Of a stretch of 64,000 bases of DNA, positions 46,261 through 54,584 are shown piece by piece. The stretch is from a candidate division TA06 bacterium. Lineage in GTDB: Bacteria > Edwardsbacteria > AC1 > EtOH8. The stretch is from contig JACRJI010000011.1 in NCBI GenBank assembly GCA_016235665.1, positions 1 through 64,000 of the forward strand, read 5' to 3'. The notes under the pieces are model-generated. The model saw nothing but the letters and a program-made list of their open reading frames with translations, was not told where the DNA came from and made no database searches. The stretch's first letter is position 1. Every line of letters starts with the position of its first letter. The position numbers and the translations under genes were made by a program.

Positions 46261-46572
46261 TGAGGAATGCGTTTGGGGTTTTGTTTTTGTTGCGATAGCC
46301 TTCCTCCTTCGTCAAGACTTCGGCGGATAAAGCATACTATCGCTATAAGTCATCAAGGCTTGTGCTGAGCGGGGCCGAAGTGCCTCTGGCGAGGCCTGCC
46401 AAAGTAGAACAAGTCCCGCATACTACGAAGTCCGCTGGCAGAAGTGCACACGGTTTTTGTCACCCCATAGATATAATATAGTTCGGCAGTGCCTTCCATG
46501 AGCAGTGTCGAAGGGCTCACTACAAGTGGTTCGGCAGGGCTCAGCCTGACAGCTCACCACAAGTGGAATTAC
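46261..46572. repeat. Mosaic of dispersed repeats between xerD and the island
   Basis: No gene was seen. TTCCTCCTTCGTCAAGACTT at 46301-46320 (continuing CGGCGGATAAA) matches the reverse complement of 44106-44135. Two consecutive GTTCGGCAG...CTC-ACTACAAGTGG / ACCACAAGTGG units occupy 46491-46566. The mosaic marks the left edge of the AT-richer island. Confidence 0.6.
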
Positions 46573-46573
46573 C

Positions 46574-46602
46574 TTGACTTCTTTTGGTTTTAGTGGTATC
46601 TT
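46574..46602 (+). promoter_or_regulatory. Promoter of the Panacea toxin-antitoxin pair
   Basis: TTGACT (46574-46579), 17 bp, TATCTT (46597-46602), then GGAGGAAG just before the start at 46633. Confidence 0.65.
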
Positions 46603-46632
46603 TAAATATAGGGAAATGATGGAGGAAGAACG

Positions 46633-47184
46633 ATGACAATGCTATTCCGGGAAGACAAGGCCACCCAAACCGCCGCGCGATTTTTGGAATTGGGTGGCGG
46701 GAAAATGGACATCATTAAACTGGTGAAACTGATCTATTTGGCGGAACGCGAGGCTATCGTTCGCTGGGGCAGCCCCATCATCTATGATAATTACTGCTCA
46801 ATGCGTTTAGGACCAGTGCCAAGCCTAACCTTAAATCTGATCAACGGTACTTATGATATCGTACAACCCAAGTACTGGCAAACGTACATTGCTGAACGTG
46901 AAGGTCACGCAATACGATTAAAGAAGAGAAAAACGCCGAATGACCAATTATCCCGTGCCGAAGAATCCCTTATTAGCGAAATATATGGCAAATACGGGAA
47001 GATGGATAAATGGAAACTCAGCAAATATACCCATAAATTACCGGAATGGAAAGACCCCGATGGCTCAAGCCTGCCAATATCAATAAGCGATATATTGACC
47101 TCAGAGGGTTACAACAAAGATGATATTAATGAAATTAAAAATTCAATAGCTGCACAGGCAGCAGCGAAAGCTCTACTAGGTTAA
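46633..47184 (+). CDS. Panacea-domain (PanA/DUF4065) antitoxin
   Basis: A 183-residue protein with the SocA/Panacea domain (about 12-160): GGKMDIIKLVKLIYLAERE, then GPVPSLTLNLINGTYD. Panacea is known as an antitoxin domain that pairs with many unrelated toxins. The stop is 3 bp from the next start, the layout of a toxin-antitoxin operon. The antitoxin role here is inference from family and context. Confidence 0.85.
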   Translation: MTMLFREDKATQTAARFLELGGGKMDIIKLVKLIYLAEREAIVRWGSPIIYDNYCSMRLGPVPSLTLNLINGTYDIVQPKYWQTYIAEREGHAIRLKKRKTPNDQLSRAEESLISEIYGKYGKMDKWKLSKYTHKLPEWKDPDGSSLPISISDILTSEGYNKDDINEIKNSIAAQAAAKALLG

Positions 47185-47187
47185 CTC

Positions 47188-47580
47188 ATGAGAGTCGGCG
47201 ATACGTTCCTGATGCATCTGCCCGGTTCAGCGAGTAAACCGTATTACCATCTTTTCATCGTTCTGACCGACCCCGAGCCTGGCACGGGTAAGTTAGTCGC
47301 GGTGATGGTACAAACAGCCCAGGATCACACCGAAAAGACGGTTGTGCTGCAAAAAGGCGAACACCCATTCGTCAAGCAACCCACCTCGGTGCAGTATACA
47401 CACGCGGATTATTACTTTGCGTCCAAAATAGTGAAAGCGTTTGCACGGAACATTTGTCATAAGCAAGCTAGTTTGGATGCCGCAGTTTTGGATAAAGTAA
47501 GAAAAGGCCTGCTCGCATCAACACACACACCTAATTCCATTCTGGAATATTGCCGCACGAAATTTCAAACCCCTCCATAG
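47188..47580 (+). CDS. Putative toxin partner of the Panacea protein
   Basis: A 130-residue protein, family not recognised. A beta-rich first half (RVGDTFLMHLPGS, KPYYHLFIVLTDPEPG, LVAVMVQTAQDHTEKTVVL) and a helical second half give a loosely PemK/MazF-like fold impression (start VGDTFLM, P before the second strand), which I cannot confirm. Its position directly after PanA and the terminator at its stop make it the toxin candidate. Confidence 0.6.
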   Translation: MRVGDTFLMHLPGSASKPYYHLFIVLTDPEPGTGKLVAVMVQTAQDHTEKTVVLQKGEHPFVKQPTSVQYTHADYYFASKIVKAFARNICHKQASLDAAVLDKVRKGLLASTHTPNSILEYCRTKFQTPP

Positions 47581-47589
47581 AGGGGTTTT
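47567..47589 (+). terminator. Terminator overlapping the toxin stop codon
   Basis: AAACCCCTC pairs with GAGGGGTTTT around a CATA loop. The TAG stop (47578-47580) is inside the hairpin. The rest of 47590-47820 has no gene, only an ATTCGATAGACTCATCACAA repeat at 47718-47737. Confidence 0.8.
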
Positions 47590-47820
47590 GTTGATTAAAA
47601 CGGCTTTCCTTTGACACACGCATACCATTATGTTCTTTCCTTCGTTAGCAAAGCAAAGGGCTTAACTCGGGACAGCGTTTCTTTTTGTACCATCAACTGC
47701 GATGCTCACTGATAGTGATTCGATAGACTCATCACAAGTATTTAACGCGACATACCGGGGTTGGCACCAGGTGTTCAACCAGTTTCCAGCTAATTGGGTA
47801 AGCATTTTAGGCTTTTTTTA

Positions 47821-47849
47821 TTGACAAAAAGGCGGGTTTTCGGTATTAT
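47821..47849 (+). promoter_or_regulatory. Strong promoter of the array-linked gene at 47885
   Basis: TTGACA (47821-47826), 17 bp, TATTAT (47844-47849), followed by AAAAAGGAGCG immediately before the start. Confidence 0.85.
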
Positions 47850-47884
47850 CATGGCATCAATTAAACCCTAAAAAGGAGCGACCC

Positions 47885-48601
47885 ATGATAACTGAACTGG
47901 GCAAGGAGGAACTGATAGTCATCGGTTCAAGGTTCTCGGGCAGCGGTTTGGTGGAGCAGGGCGGCTACACGCTGGGCATCGCTACGGCACAGGGTAAAGG
48001 CATCACAAACCTGCTTCCTCCGAAGTATGTGGAGGAGGTAGCGGCGGTAAGGGAAGAGGTGCGGGAGGCGGCCAAGGACAAGGAGGCCACCGCCCAGGAA
48101 TCCAAGTTCGCCACCTCGGCCCAGAACGAGGCCATCCGCAAAGCCAAGGTCTGGATGCGCCGGGTGGTAAGACGGGCCAAAAGGGCCATGCACATGGGCA
48201 AGCAGGTGCCGGATACCCTGCTGAAGATGGTATCCAACGCCAAGCTGAAGGAGTTCGCCCAGGCCATAGACATGATGGTCAAGGATTTTGACAAGTATGC
48301 GAGCAGCATGTCCAGCAGCGACAACGCCGCGCTGTTAACCGAGGGAAAGACCTTAGCCAAGGAGTTGCTGGCCGCAGATGCCGACCAGGAGATCAAAAAA
48401 ATGAGCCAACTGCCCCAGAAAGTGCGGGAGTATTATTACAAAAAGGGGCTGTTGTACAAGGGTTTGAAGGTGATCAACGAGGCGGGAAGGGAATTGTTCG
48501 TTAACGAGCCGACCCTGGCCGAGACCTTCAATTTCAAGATACTGTACCGGAACTATACCAACCATAAGGGTGAAGCCGTAAAGGAAGAAACCAAGCCATA
48601 G
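47885..48601 (+). CDS. Helical protein of unknown function, linked to a second 21-bp array
   Basis: A 238-residue protein with no signal or membrane segment. After about 45 residues it is almost wholly helical and strongly basic in one stretch (AIRKAKVWMRRVVRRAKRAM, about 82-101), with a KYVEEVAAVREEVREAAKDK coiled-coil-like helix before it. I do not recognise the family. It has its own near-consensus promoter and good ribosome-binding site, so it is expressed. A 12-unit, 21-bp tandem array lies 122 bp downstream. By eye the PPK...LLKM span (71 residues) has the length and Ala/Lys pattern of the TPK...LKKM span (70 residues) in the 122-residue protein at 36582, but identity is low. Confidence 0.8.
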   Translation: MITELGKEELIVIGSRFSGSGLVEQGGYTLGIATAQGKGITNLLPPKYVEEVAAVREEVREAAKDKEATAQESKFATSAQNEAIRKAKVWMRRVVRRAKRAMHMGKQVPDTLLKMVSNAKLKEFAQAIDMMVKDFDKYASSMSSSDNAALLTEGKTLAKELLAADADQEIKKMSQLPQKVREYYYKKGLLYKGLKVINEAGRELFVNEPTLAETFNFKILYRNYTNHKGEAVKEETKP

Positions 48602-48604
48602 GCC

Positions 48605-48659
48605 ACAACCCCCAGCCCCCTCTCCTACGTATAAGGAGAGGGGGCATTGATTAGGGTTG
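48605..48659. repeat. Nested palindrome (CCCCCTCTCCT type)
   Basis: Inner arms GCCCCCTCTCCT (48615-48626) and AGGAGAGGGGGC (48634-48645), outer arms CAACCC and GGGTTG. It separates the helical-protein gene from the array, can act as a terminator-like stem, and is the same family as 20331-20393. Confidence 0.7.
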
Positions 48660-48722
48660 CCGGGCAAGCAGTATTGTGTTGGAAGTTGTTGCAAAACAGG
48701 CGTTTAGCATCTTGCGTTCACT

Positions 48723-48974
48723 GAAATGCTGCTCACAGGTAGTGAAATGCCCGCCACAGGTGCCATAATGCTGCTCACAGGTAGTGCGAAGTCCGCCGCA
48801 GGCGCGGAAATGCTGCTCACAGGTGCCGAAATGCTCTTCACAGGTGCCGGAAAGCTGCCCACAGCTACTGAAATATCGGCCACAGGTATGGAAATGTCGC
48901 TCACAGGTAGCGAAATGTTTCTCACAGGTAGTGCGAAGTCCACCGCAGGCATGGAAATGTCGGCCAACGCTATA
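48723..48974. repeat. Twelve-unit 21-bp tandem array
   Basis: Units start at 48723 and every 21 bp to 48954 with no length change. A typical unit opens GAAATGCTGCTCACAGGT and ends in a variable 3-nt tail (AGT, GCC, ATG, AGC). Two units (48786, 48933) are GCGAAGTCC variants. Both strands are open in one frame (heptads like EMLLTGS on plus, SISLPVS on minus), as expected of a 7-codon period; there is no ribosome-binding site for a plus-strand product. Between 48975 and 49053 only the ribosome-binding site of the next gene is seen. Confidence 0.92.
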
Positions 48975-49053
48975 TCATTTTCCCTTTACAAGGTAGTTAA
49001 TGAGACTGACCGCTTACCATTCCCGAATAACATATCTTTTTTGAGGAGGCAAT

Positions 49054-50355
49054 ATGACAGAACCTACAATTACCTGCCCTCAGTGCGGGACAGTGATAAA
49101 GTTGAATGAATCTCTGGCTGGACCGTTGATAGAATCCATCCGCCAGGAATCTAAAAAGCTGCTTGAAAAGAAAGATGCAGATATAGCAAAAAAAGAAGCA
49201 GCAATACGTGAACGGGAAACGGAAATGGCTAAGGCCCAGTCGGCTATTGAAGATAACGTTGCTGATAGGATTAGACAGGAACGCGTGAAAATTGTTGCCG
49301 AGGAGTCTAAGAAAGCCCGGCATTTGGCGGAATCCGATCTTCAACAAAAAACAAAGGATTTGGCAGATCTTCAGGAAGTTCTTAAACAACGCGATTCAAA
49401 ATTGGCCGAAGCCCAAAAAGCTCAGGCAGATCTTCTAAAAAAACAACGAGAGCTTGATGACGCAAAACGGGAACTGGAATTGACCGTTGAAAAGCGTGTG
49501 CAGAAGGGGCTTACCGAAACACGAGACAAGGCGCGCACCGAGGTTGAAGAACAATTCAAACTGAAAGTTGCGGAGAAAGAACAGACCATCTCTTCCATGC
49601 AAAAACAGATTGAGGAACTTAAACGCAAGTCCGAGCAGGGTTCACAACAGTTACAAGGCGAGGTACAGGAGCTAGAACTTGAAAATATCTTGCGTGCTAA
49701 GTTCCCGTTTGATGTTATTGAACCTGTACCCAAGGGCGAGCATGGTGGTGATGTTTTGCAACGGGTAGTTAGCAAAACGGGGCAGTGTTGTGGTGTTATC
49801 TTATGGGAATCAAAACGCACCAAAGGCTGGAGCGATGGTTGGCTGGCAAAACTGCGAGAGGATCAACGTATGGCTAAAGCGGAAGTTGCGGTTTTAGTAA
49901 GTCAGGTCTTGCCGAAAGGTATTGAATCTTTCGATTTTATTGACGGCATTATGGTGGCGCATCCTCGTGTTTCTTTGCCTGTTGCCACAATGCTGCGGCA
50001 ATCAATAATTGAAATTGCTCTTGCCCGCCAAGCAGGTGAGGGTCAGCAAACCAAAATGGAAATGTTGTATGAATACTTGACAGGCACTAGTTTCCGTCGG
50101 CGGGTACAGGCAATCGTAGAAGCGTTTTCAACAATGAAAGAAGATTTAGATAAAGAAAAAAAAGTAATTATTAAGCAATGGGCCAAGCGGGATGAACAGA
50201 TAGAACGGGTAATGCAGTCAACTGTCGGGATGTATGGTGACTTACAGGGGATTGCTGGGAAAACGATACCTGAAATAGAAGGTCTTGATATTAAAATGTT
50301 GGAATCACCTGATCCTAAATTAAAAGACAAGGGGGATGAAAATGGCAAAGGCTAA
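49054..50355 (+). CDS. DUF2130 protein (coiled coil plus PD-(D/E)XK-like domain)
   Basis: A 433-residue protein with a zinc-ribbon half-site CPQCG (C9, C12), a long coiled coil (about 25-215), then the DUF2130 domain with FPFDVIEPVPKGEHGGDVLQ and the nuclease-like ILWESKRTKGW (ExK). DUF2130 proteins are thought to be nuclease-related and are often found with defence genes. GAGGAGG precedes the start. It overlaps the following ATPase gene by 20 bp, implying a joint function. Confidence 0.85.
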   Translation: MTEPTITCPQCGTVIKLNESLAGPLIESIRQESKKLLEKKDADIAKKEAAIRERETEMAKAQSAIEDNVADRIRQERVKIVAEESKKARHLAESDLQQKTKDLADLQEVLKQRDSKLAEAQKAQADLLKKQRELDDAKRELELTVEKRVQKGLTETRDKARTEVEEQFKLKVAEKEQTISSMQKQIEELKRKSEQGSQQLQGEVQELELENILRAKFPFDVIEPVPKGEHGGDVLQRVVSKTGQCCGVILWESKRTKGWSDGWLAKLREDQRMAKAEVAVLVSQVLPKGIESFDFIDGIMVAHPRVSLPVATMLRQSIIEIALARQAGEGQQTKMEMLYEYLTGTSFRRRVQAIVEAFSTMKEDLDKEKKVIIKQWAKRDEQIERVMQSTVGMYGDLQGIAGKTIPEIEGLDIKMLESPDPKLKDKGDENGKG

Positions 50356-52177
50356 AAGTAAAGCTGTCGAGCCGGTACCAGTTGCAGTCGCAGCTATACC
50401 AGTCCCTAGACCAAGATTGCATAAATTAACTATTAGTAATTTTAGATGTATTGGTCCCGATCCTATAGAAATTGAGTTAGATGATATAGTTGTCCTTGTT
50501 GGCCCCAACAATTCTGGTAAAAGTTCAATATTACGAGCATATGAAATCGTCATGTTGCACGGTTCTGATGAAGGTAAACTATCGAAAGATGATTTCCCAG
50601 ATGGCGTATTTGACCCCCTGAATATACCCACGATTGAATTGGAAACTGTTGTTTTTGATAAGACTGCGCCAGGTGAAAGATGGGTGCGTACAGATGCTGC
50701 AACTGGTGAAATGTTTGTACGTGAAAAATGGACTTGGACTCAGCCAGGTGTCCCGAAAAAGGTAGGGTGGGATAATACCATAGGGGCATGGCATGAGAAT
50801 GAATGTCCTTGGGGTGCACCTAATGTTGCCCAAGCATATCGCCCAGAACCTATTCGTGTTGATGCTTTTCAAAAACCCGAGGAGCAGGCGGAGAAAGTTA
50901 TTAGTTTATTGACAAAAGCCATTGAAGAGCGAGTTAAAGAATTAAGTAAGAAAAAATCAGAGGAGGCGGGCGGGGGGCTTTCAATATATGAAAAATTGCT
51001 GGATACAATAAAGCAGTTACGCATTTCCATTGCCGCTGATGCAACGGCTGCTGTTGGTGATGTCCAAACCTCGTTTGCCTCCATGCTTGGTGAAGTATTT
51101 CCTGGTTATTCTGTGATTTTTGATCCCCGCCCAGAGGAAAATGTTGATAAAAGTATTATTCTATACAAACCTAATCCACTGCTAAAAATTGGCCCATCTG
51201 GAGGTTTTCAATCAACAATAGATCGACAAGGTAGTGGCACATGTCGGACTTTGATTTGGACTGCATTACGTATTTTGGCTGAGCGACCTGTTGGTAAAAC
51301 TGCGACACAAGCTGGAAGGGCGCACCTCCTTCTAATGGATGAGCCTGAAATATGCTTGCACCCGGATGCAATTCGTGAAGCATGTCGTGTGTTGTATGAT
51401 TTACCAAATACAAAGAACTGGCAGGTAATGATTACGACGCATTCGCCCGTATTTATTGATTTATCCCGTGACAACACATCAATAGCACGTGTTGAGTTAC
51501 TTGCAAACGGCAAAGTAAGAGGAACAACAATATATCGCCCTCAAAAGGCAAGACTGGATGATGATGATCGTACAGAATTAAAGTTGTTGAATCTCTGTGA
51601 CCCCTATGTCTCTGAATTTTTCTTCGGTGGTAAAACGATACTTGTTGAAGGTGATACGGAATATACGGCCTTTAAACATATCGTTGCCCAAGATCGATCT
51701 AAGTATAAAAATATACATATTGTTAGAGCGCGCGGCAAAGCATGCTTAGTTTCTTTATGTAAAGTTCTTAATCAATTCAATAAAGATTACGCCGTTCTTC
51801 ATGATGCTGATAGAGAGAAGGTGATATCAAAAAAGACAAAGGCAGAACGTTCTAATTCGGCCTGGTCCGAGAACCAAAAAATACTAACCGTTACGGAAAC
51901 TGGCCGCACAACCGGGCATATACGATTATTAGCCTCAGTGCCTAATTTTGAAGAGGCTTTCTTTGGTGAGGCGGTAACAGGTGATAAGCCGTATTCTGCA
52001 TTAGCACGTTTAAAAACTGATGATGCAACATTTCTTAAAATCTCTTCATTGTTGGATTGCCTTGTTGATTTTTCGGCGGCTGTGCCTGACGGCGCTAAAG
52101 CCTGGGCATCGATTGATGAACTTAAAGTTGCGGTAACAGCTTTTGATGGTGCCAAACCTATGCCAGCATCAAAGTAA
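50336..52177 (+). CDS. OLD-family ATP-dependent endonuclease (AAA ATPase plus TOPRIM)
   Basis: A 613-residue protein. SMC/RecF-like ATPase: Walker A VGPNNSGKSS (about 49-58) and, after an insert, signature/Walker B LLLMDEPEICLHP and switch His in ITTHSPVF. TOPRIM domain: KTILVEGDTEYTAF (Glu) and AVLHDADRE (DxD) about 430-490. OLD-type nucleases include phage-defence components (e.g. Gabija GajA). No GajB-type helicase follows, so it may act alone or with the DUF2130 protein that overlaps it. It is AT-rich relative to flanking core genes. Confidence 0.88.
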   Translation: MKMAKAKSKAVEPVPVAVAAIPVPRPRLHKLTISNFRCIGPDPIEIELDDIVVLVGPNNSGKSSILRAYEIVMLHGSDEGKLSKDDFPDGVFDPLNIPTIELETVVFDKTAPGERWVRTDAATGEMFVREKWTWTQPGVPKKVGWDNTIGAWHENECPWGAPNVAQAYRPEPIRVDAFQKPEEQAEKVISLLTKAIEERVKELSKKKSEEAGGGLSIYEKLLDTIKQLRISIAADATAAVGDVQTSFASMLGEVFPGYSVIFDPRPEENVDKSIILYKPNPLLKIGPSGGFQSTIDRQGSGTCRTLIWTALRILAERPVGKTATQAGRAHLLLMDEPEICLHPDAIREACRVLYDLPNTKNWQVMITTHSPVFIDLSRDNTSIARVELLANGKVRGTTIYRPQKARLDDDDRTELKLLNLCDPYVSEFFFGGKTILVEGDTEYTAFKHIVAQDRSKYKNIHIVRARGKACLVSLCKVLNQFNKDYAVLHDADREKVISKKTKAERSNSAWSENQKILTVTETGRTTGHIRLLASVPNFEEAFFGEAVTGDKPYSALARLKTDDATFLKISSLLDCLVDFSAAVPDGAKAWASIDELKVAVTAFDGAKPMPASK

Positions 52178-52319
52178 GTAATGGATATACAAGGAATAAT
52201 TGTCTCAAACTCACCTGGACCGGCAAAAATGCCGTAGAAAACTACCATCTATAGGCCCCCTTGCACCTTTTAAAGAAATTGCCGGAATTATCAAGGCCGA
52301 ACATTTTAACTACGGAAAG

Positions 52320-54584
52320 ATGACCATGAAGCGACCAAAAATAAAAGAACCACGACCAGATTATGTCGCCGAAAGTGGAGCGACTATAAAGCGAGAAGGC
52401 GGTAAGATATGGAGTCCCGTTCGCCAAAAGTGGCTGGTTGAAACCCCCGAGGAATATGTCCGGCAGGAATATCTATTGATCCTTCTCCATGAATATGGCT
52501 TCAAGGTTGATCAGATAGCCGAGGAAGAGACCGTCACGGGCCGAGGTTCAGGAAAAGCCCGTGCCGATTTTGTTGTCTGGCGAAGTGCCCAGGATAAAAC
52601 CGACCGTAAACCACCATTGATAATCGTTGAATGTAAATCTGATAACGTAACGATCCGCCACCAGGATTATGCCCAAGGTGATAATTATGCCCGGCTGACC
52701 GATGCGCCATTTGTTGTCACGCATAACAACATGGAAACCAAATTCTGGCGCGTTCGTAAAGATAAGATGCCAGGCTATCTGGATGAAATCATAGATATAC
52801 CCCATGTCGATGCAACCAATAAGCAAATTGAAGAATTATTATCCCGCCTGAAGATTTTTAAGGAAAATGAGTTCGCCGATTTGCTCCACGATTGCCATAA
52901 TGTCATACGTAACCGAGAACATCTGGACCCGGCGGCAGCTTTTGATGAAATCGCCAAGGTGCTTTTCGTCAAGGTATGGGTAGAACGAGAGATGAAGGCC
53001 AAACGTCGTCGCGTTAATCTTTTTACTGCAGATTTTCTAGATGAACAGCTAGGTAAACATCCATTGGACGACTTGTTCCAGCGTACCAAAGAAGCATATG
53101 CCGCTGATCGCATCTTTGCTAATGATGATTGCATCAATATGAAACCCACAACGGGCCGTGAAATAGTACGGCTTTTGGAAAAATACAATTTGTCCGATAC
53201 TAGTGAGGACGTAAAGGGCATTGCTTTTGAGCGTTTTCTGGGAAAGACCTTCAGGGGTGAGATAGGCCAATTCTTTACCCCCAGGACCATAGTTGAATAT
53301 ATGATTAGGATGCTTGCTCCAAGGGAAGGTGACGTGGTTTGCGATCCAGCCAGTGGTTCCGGTGGTTTTCTGATCCGGTTCTTTGAACTGGTGCGGCAAC
53401 AAATACTGGCCGATGTTGACCGTCAGTACCAATCCTATACGAAAGAGCTGCAAGGAAAGAAATTGACTGAGGCCAAACGGGCTGAACTATTACGTAATAA
53501 ATATACCGAACTCCAGGCCACCATAGACCAACGCCAACGTGATTCCCGTTTATGGAAACTGGCCAATCGTTGCATCTATGGTACCGACGCTAATGACCGT
53601 ATGGCGCGTACCAGCAAGATGAATATGATCATGCATGGCGATGGCCACGGCGGAGTCCACCACCACAATGGGTTCATCAATGTCAATGGCATTTTTGAAG
53701 GCCGTTTTGATCTGATACTGACTAACCCGCCTTTTGGGGCCAATGTGGAGCCGTCTGACCAAGTAACGGATGCCGATGTGTCGGTCAGTGATGAAGAACT
53801 CCGCCGTTATACCGAAACCTATGGTCAGATTTACCGCGAGGCGCAGGCCCGGGTAAATGCAGCCAAGAATAAGCCCATTGCTTCGCTTTTTGAACTACCT
53901 TCCAGAAATGGCGGAAAGGTGGGCAAGGTGAAAACTGAAATCCTATTCATAGAACGCTGTCTATCCCTGCTCAAGCCTGGTGGTCGCATGGGTATTGTGC
54001 TACCAGAAGGCATTTTTAATAATCCGTCTTTGGCCTACGTCCGCGAGTTCTGTGAAGATCGCGCCCGCATTCTGGCGGTGGTGAGCCTGCCGCAAGAAAC
54101 ATTTTATTCCTCCGGGGCTTCGGTAAAGGCTTCCCTGTTGTTTTTATGGAAATACACTGAGAAAGAAGCCGCTGATTTCGTTGCAAAGCGCGATAAGGCC
54201 CAAGCAGAAGTTAAGGCCAAGTATGCTCCAGCTATTCAAGCTGAAACGGCTAGGTTTCAAGCTAAGATTGATGCAACCAAAACTGCTAAGGATGTAAAGC
54301 ATCGCCAGGTTGCCCAGCGCCAGCTTGCTGAATACCTGTCAGCAATGGAGGAAAAGCAAATTCGTGAAGCCAGGGCACTTCTGAAGGAGAGGTTTGACTA
54401 TCCTATTTTCCTATATGAAGCTGAAAAGGTTGGTATAACAGCCACTGGTGAATTGGACATCAATGAATTATATCCCAACGCCAATATGCCGATTGGGACA
54501 AAACCGGAAAATACTTGTCTTGAGCTTTATTGGCGTTTCTTTAGAAATCCGAAAGTATTTGTCAAAAATAGGGGCAACCAATGA
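52320..54584 (+). CDS. Restriction nuclease-methyltransferase fusion (type I HsdM-like/type IIG)
   Basis: A 754-residue protein from the ATG at 52320, which follows ACGGAAAG; an in-frame TTG at 52200 would add 40 unconserved residues. N-domain: HsdR_N-like nuclease with ADFVVW (D83) and IIVECKSD (E104, K106). Methyltransferase: GQFFTPR (316-322), motif I DPASGSGGF (342-350), motif IV NPPFG (469-473) for N6-adenine. A C-terminal helical region follows. Cleavage and modification functions in one chain plus a separate specificity gene resemble BcgI-type enzymes. There is no HsdR helicase gene. The stop overlaps the next gene by 4 bp. Confidence 0.88.
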   Translation: MTMKRPKIKEPRPDYVAESGATIKREGGKIWSPVRQKWLVETPEEYVRQEYLLILLHEYGFKVDQIAEEETVTGRGSGKARADFVVWRSAQDKTDRKPPLIIVECKSDNVTIRHQDYAQGDNYARLTDAPFVVTHNNMETKFWRVRKDKMPGYLDEIIDIPHVDATNKQIEELLSRLKIFKENEFADLLHDCHNVIRNREHLDPAAAFDEIAKVLFVKVWVEREMKAKRRRVNLFTADFLDEQLGKHPLDDLFQRTKEAYAADRIFANDDCINMKPTTGREIVRLLEKYNLSDTSEDVKGIAFERFLGKTFRGEIGQFFTPRTIVEYMIRMLAPREGDVVCDPASGSGGFLIRFFELVRQQILADVDRQYQSYTKELQGKKLTEAKRAELLRNKYTELQATIDQRQRDSRLWKLANRCIYGTDANDRMARTSKMNMIMHGDGHGGVHHHNGFINVNGIFEGRFDLILTNPPFGANVEPSDQVTDADVSVSDEELRRYTETYGQIYREAQARVNAAKNKPIASLFELPSRNGGKVGKVKTEILFIERCLSLLKPGGRMGIVLPEGIFNNPSLAYVREFCEDRARILAVVSLPQETFYSSGASVKASLLFLWKYTEKEAADFVAKRDKAQAEVKAKYAPAIQAETARFQAKIDATKTAKDVKHRQVAQRQLAEYLSAMEEKQIREARALLKERFDYPIFLYEAEKVGITATGELDINELYPNANMPIGTKPENTCLELYWRFFRNPKVFVKNRGNQ

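Noticed and set aside
36941-48974. The 21-bp arrays as CRISPR or TIGR-type guide arrays
   Set aside because: There is no alternation of fixed repeat and unique spacer, units are too short, and no Cas or Nop-domain protein is nearby.
48704-49109. Open frames on both strands through the second array as protein genes
   Set aside because: No ribosome-binding site or promoter fits either, both strands are equally open, and the plus frame runs into the DUF2130 start. Kept only as an array.
52200-52319. TTG start of the nuclease-methylase fusion
   Set aside because: The extra 40 residues look unlike protein of the family, and the ATG at 52320 follows a purine-rich ribosome-binding site.
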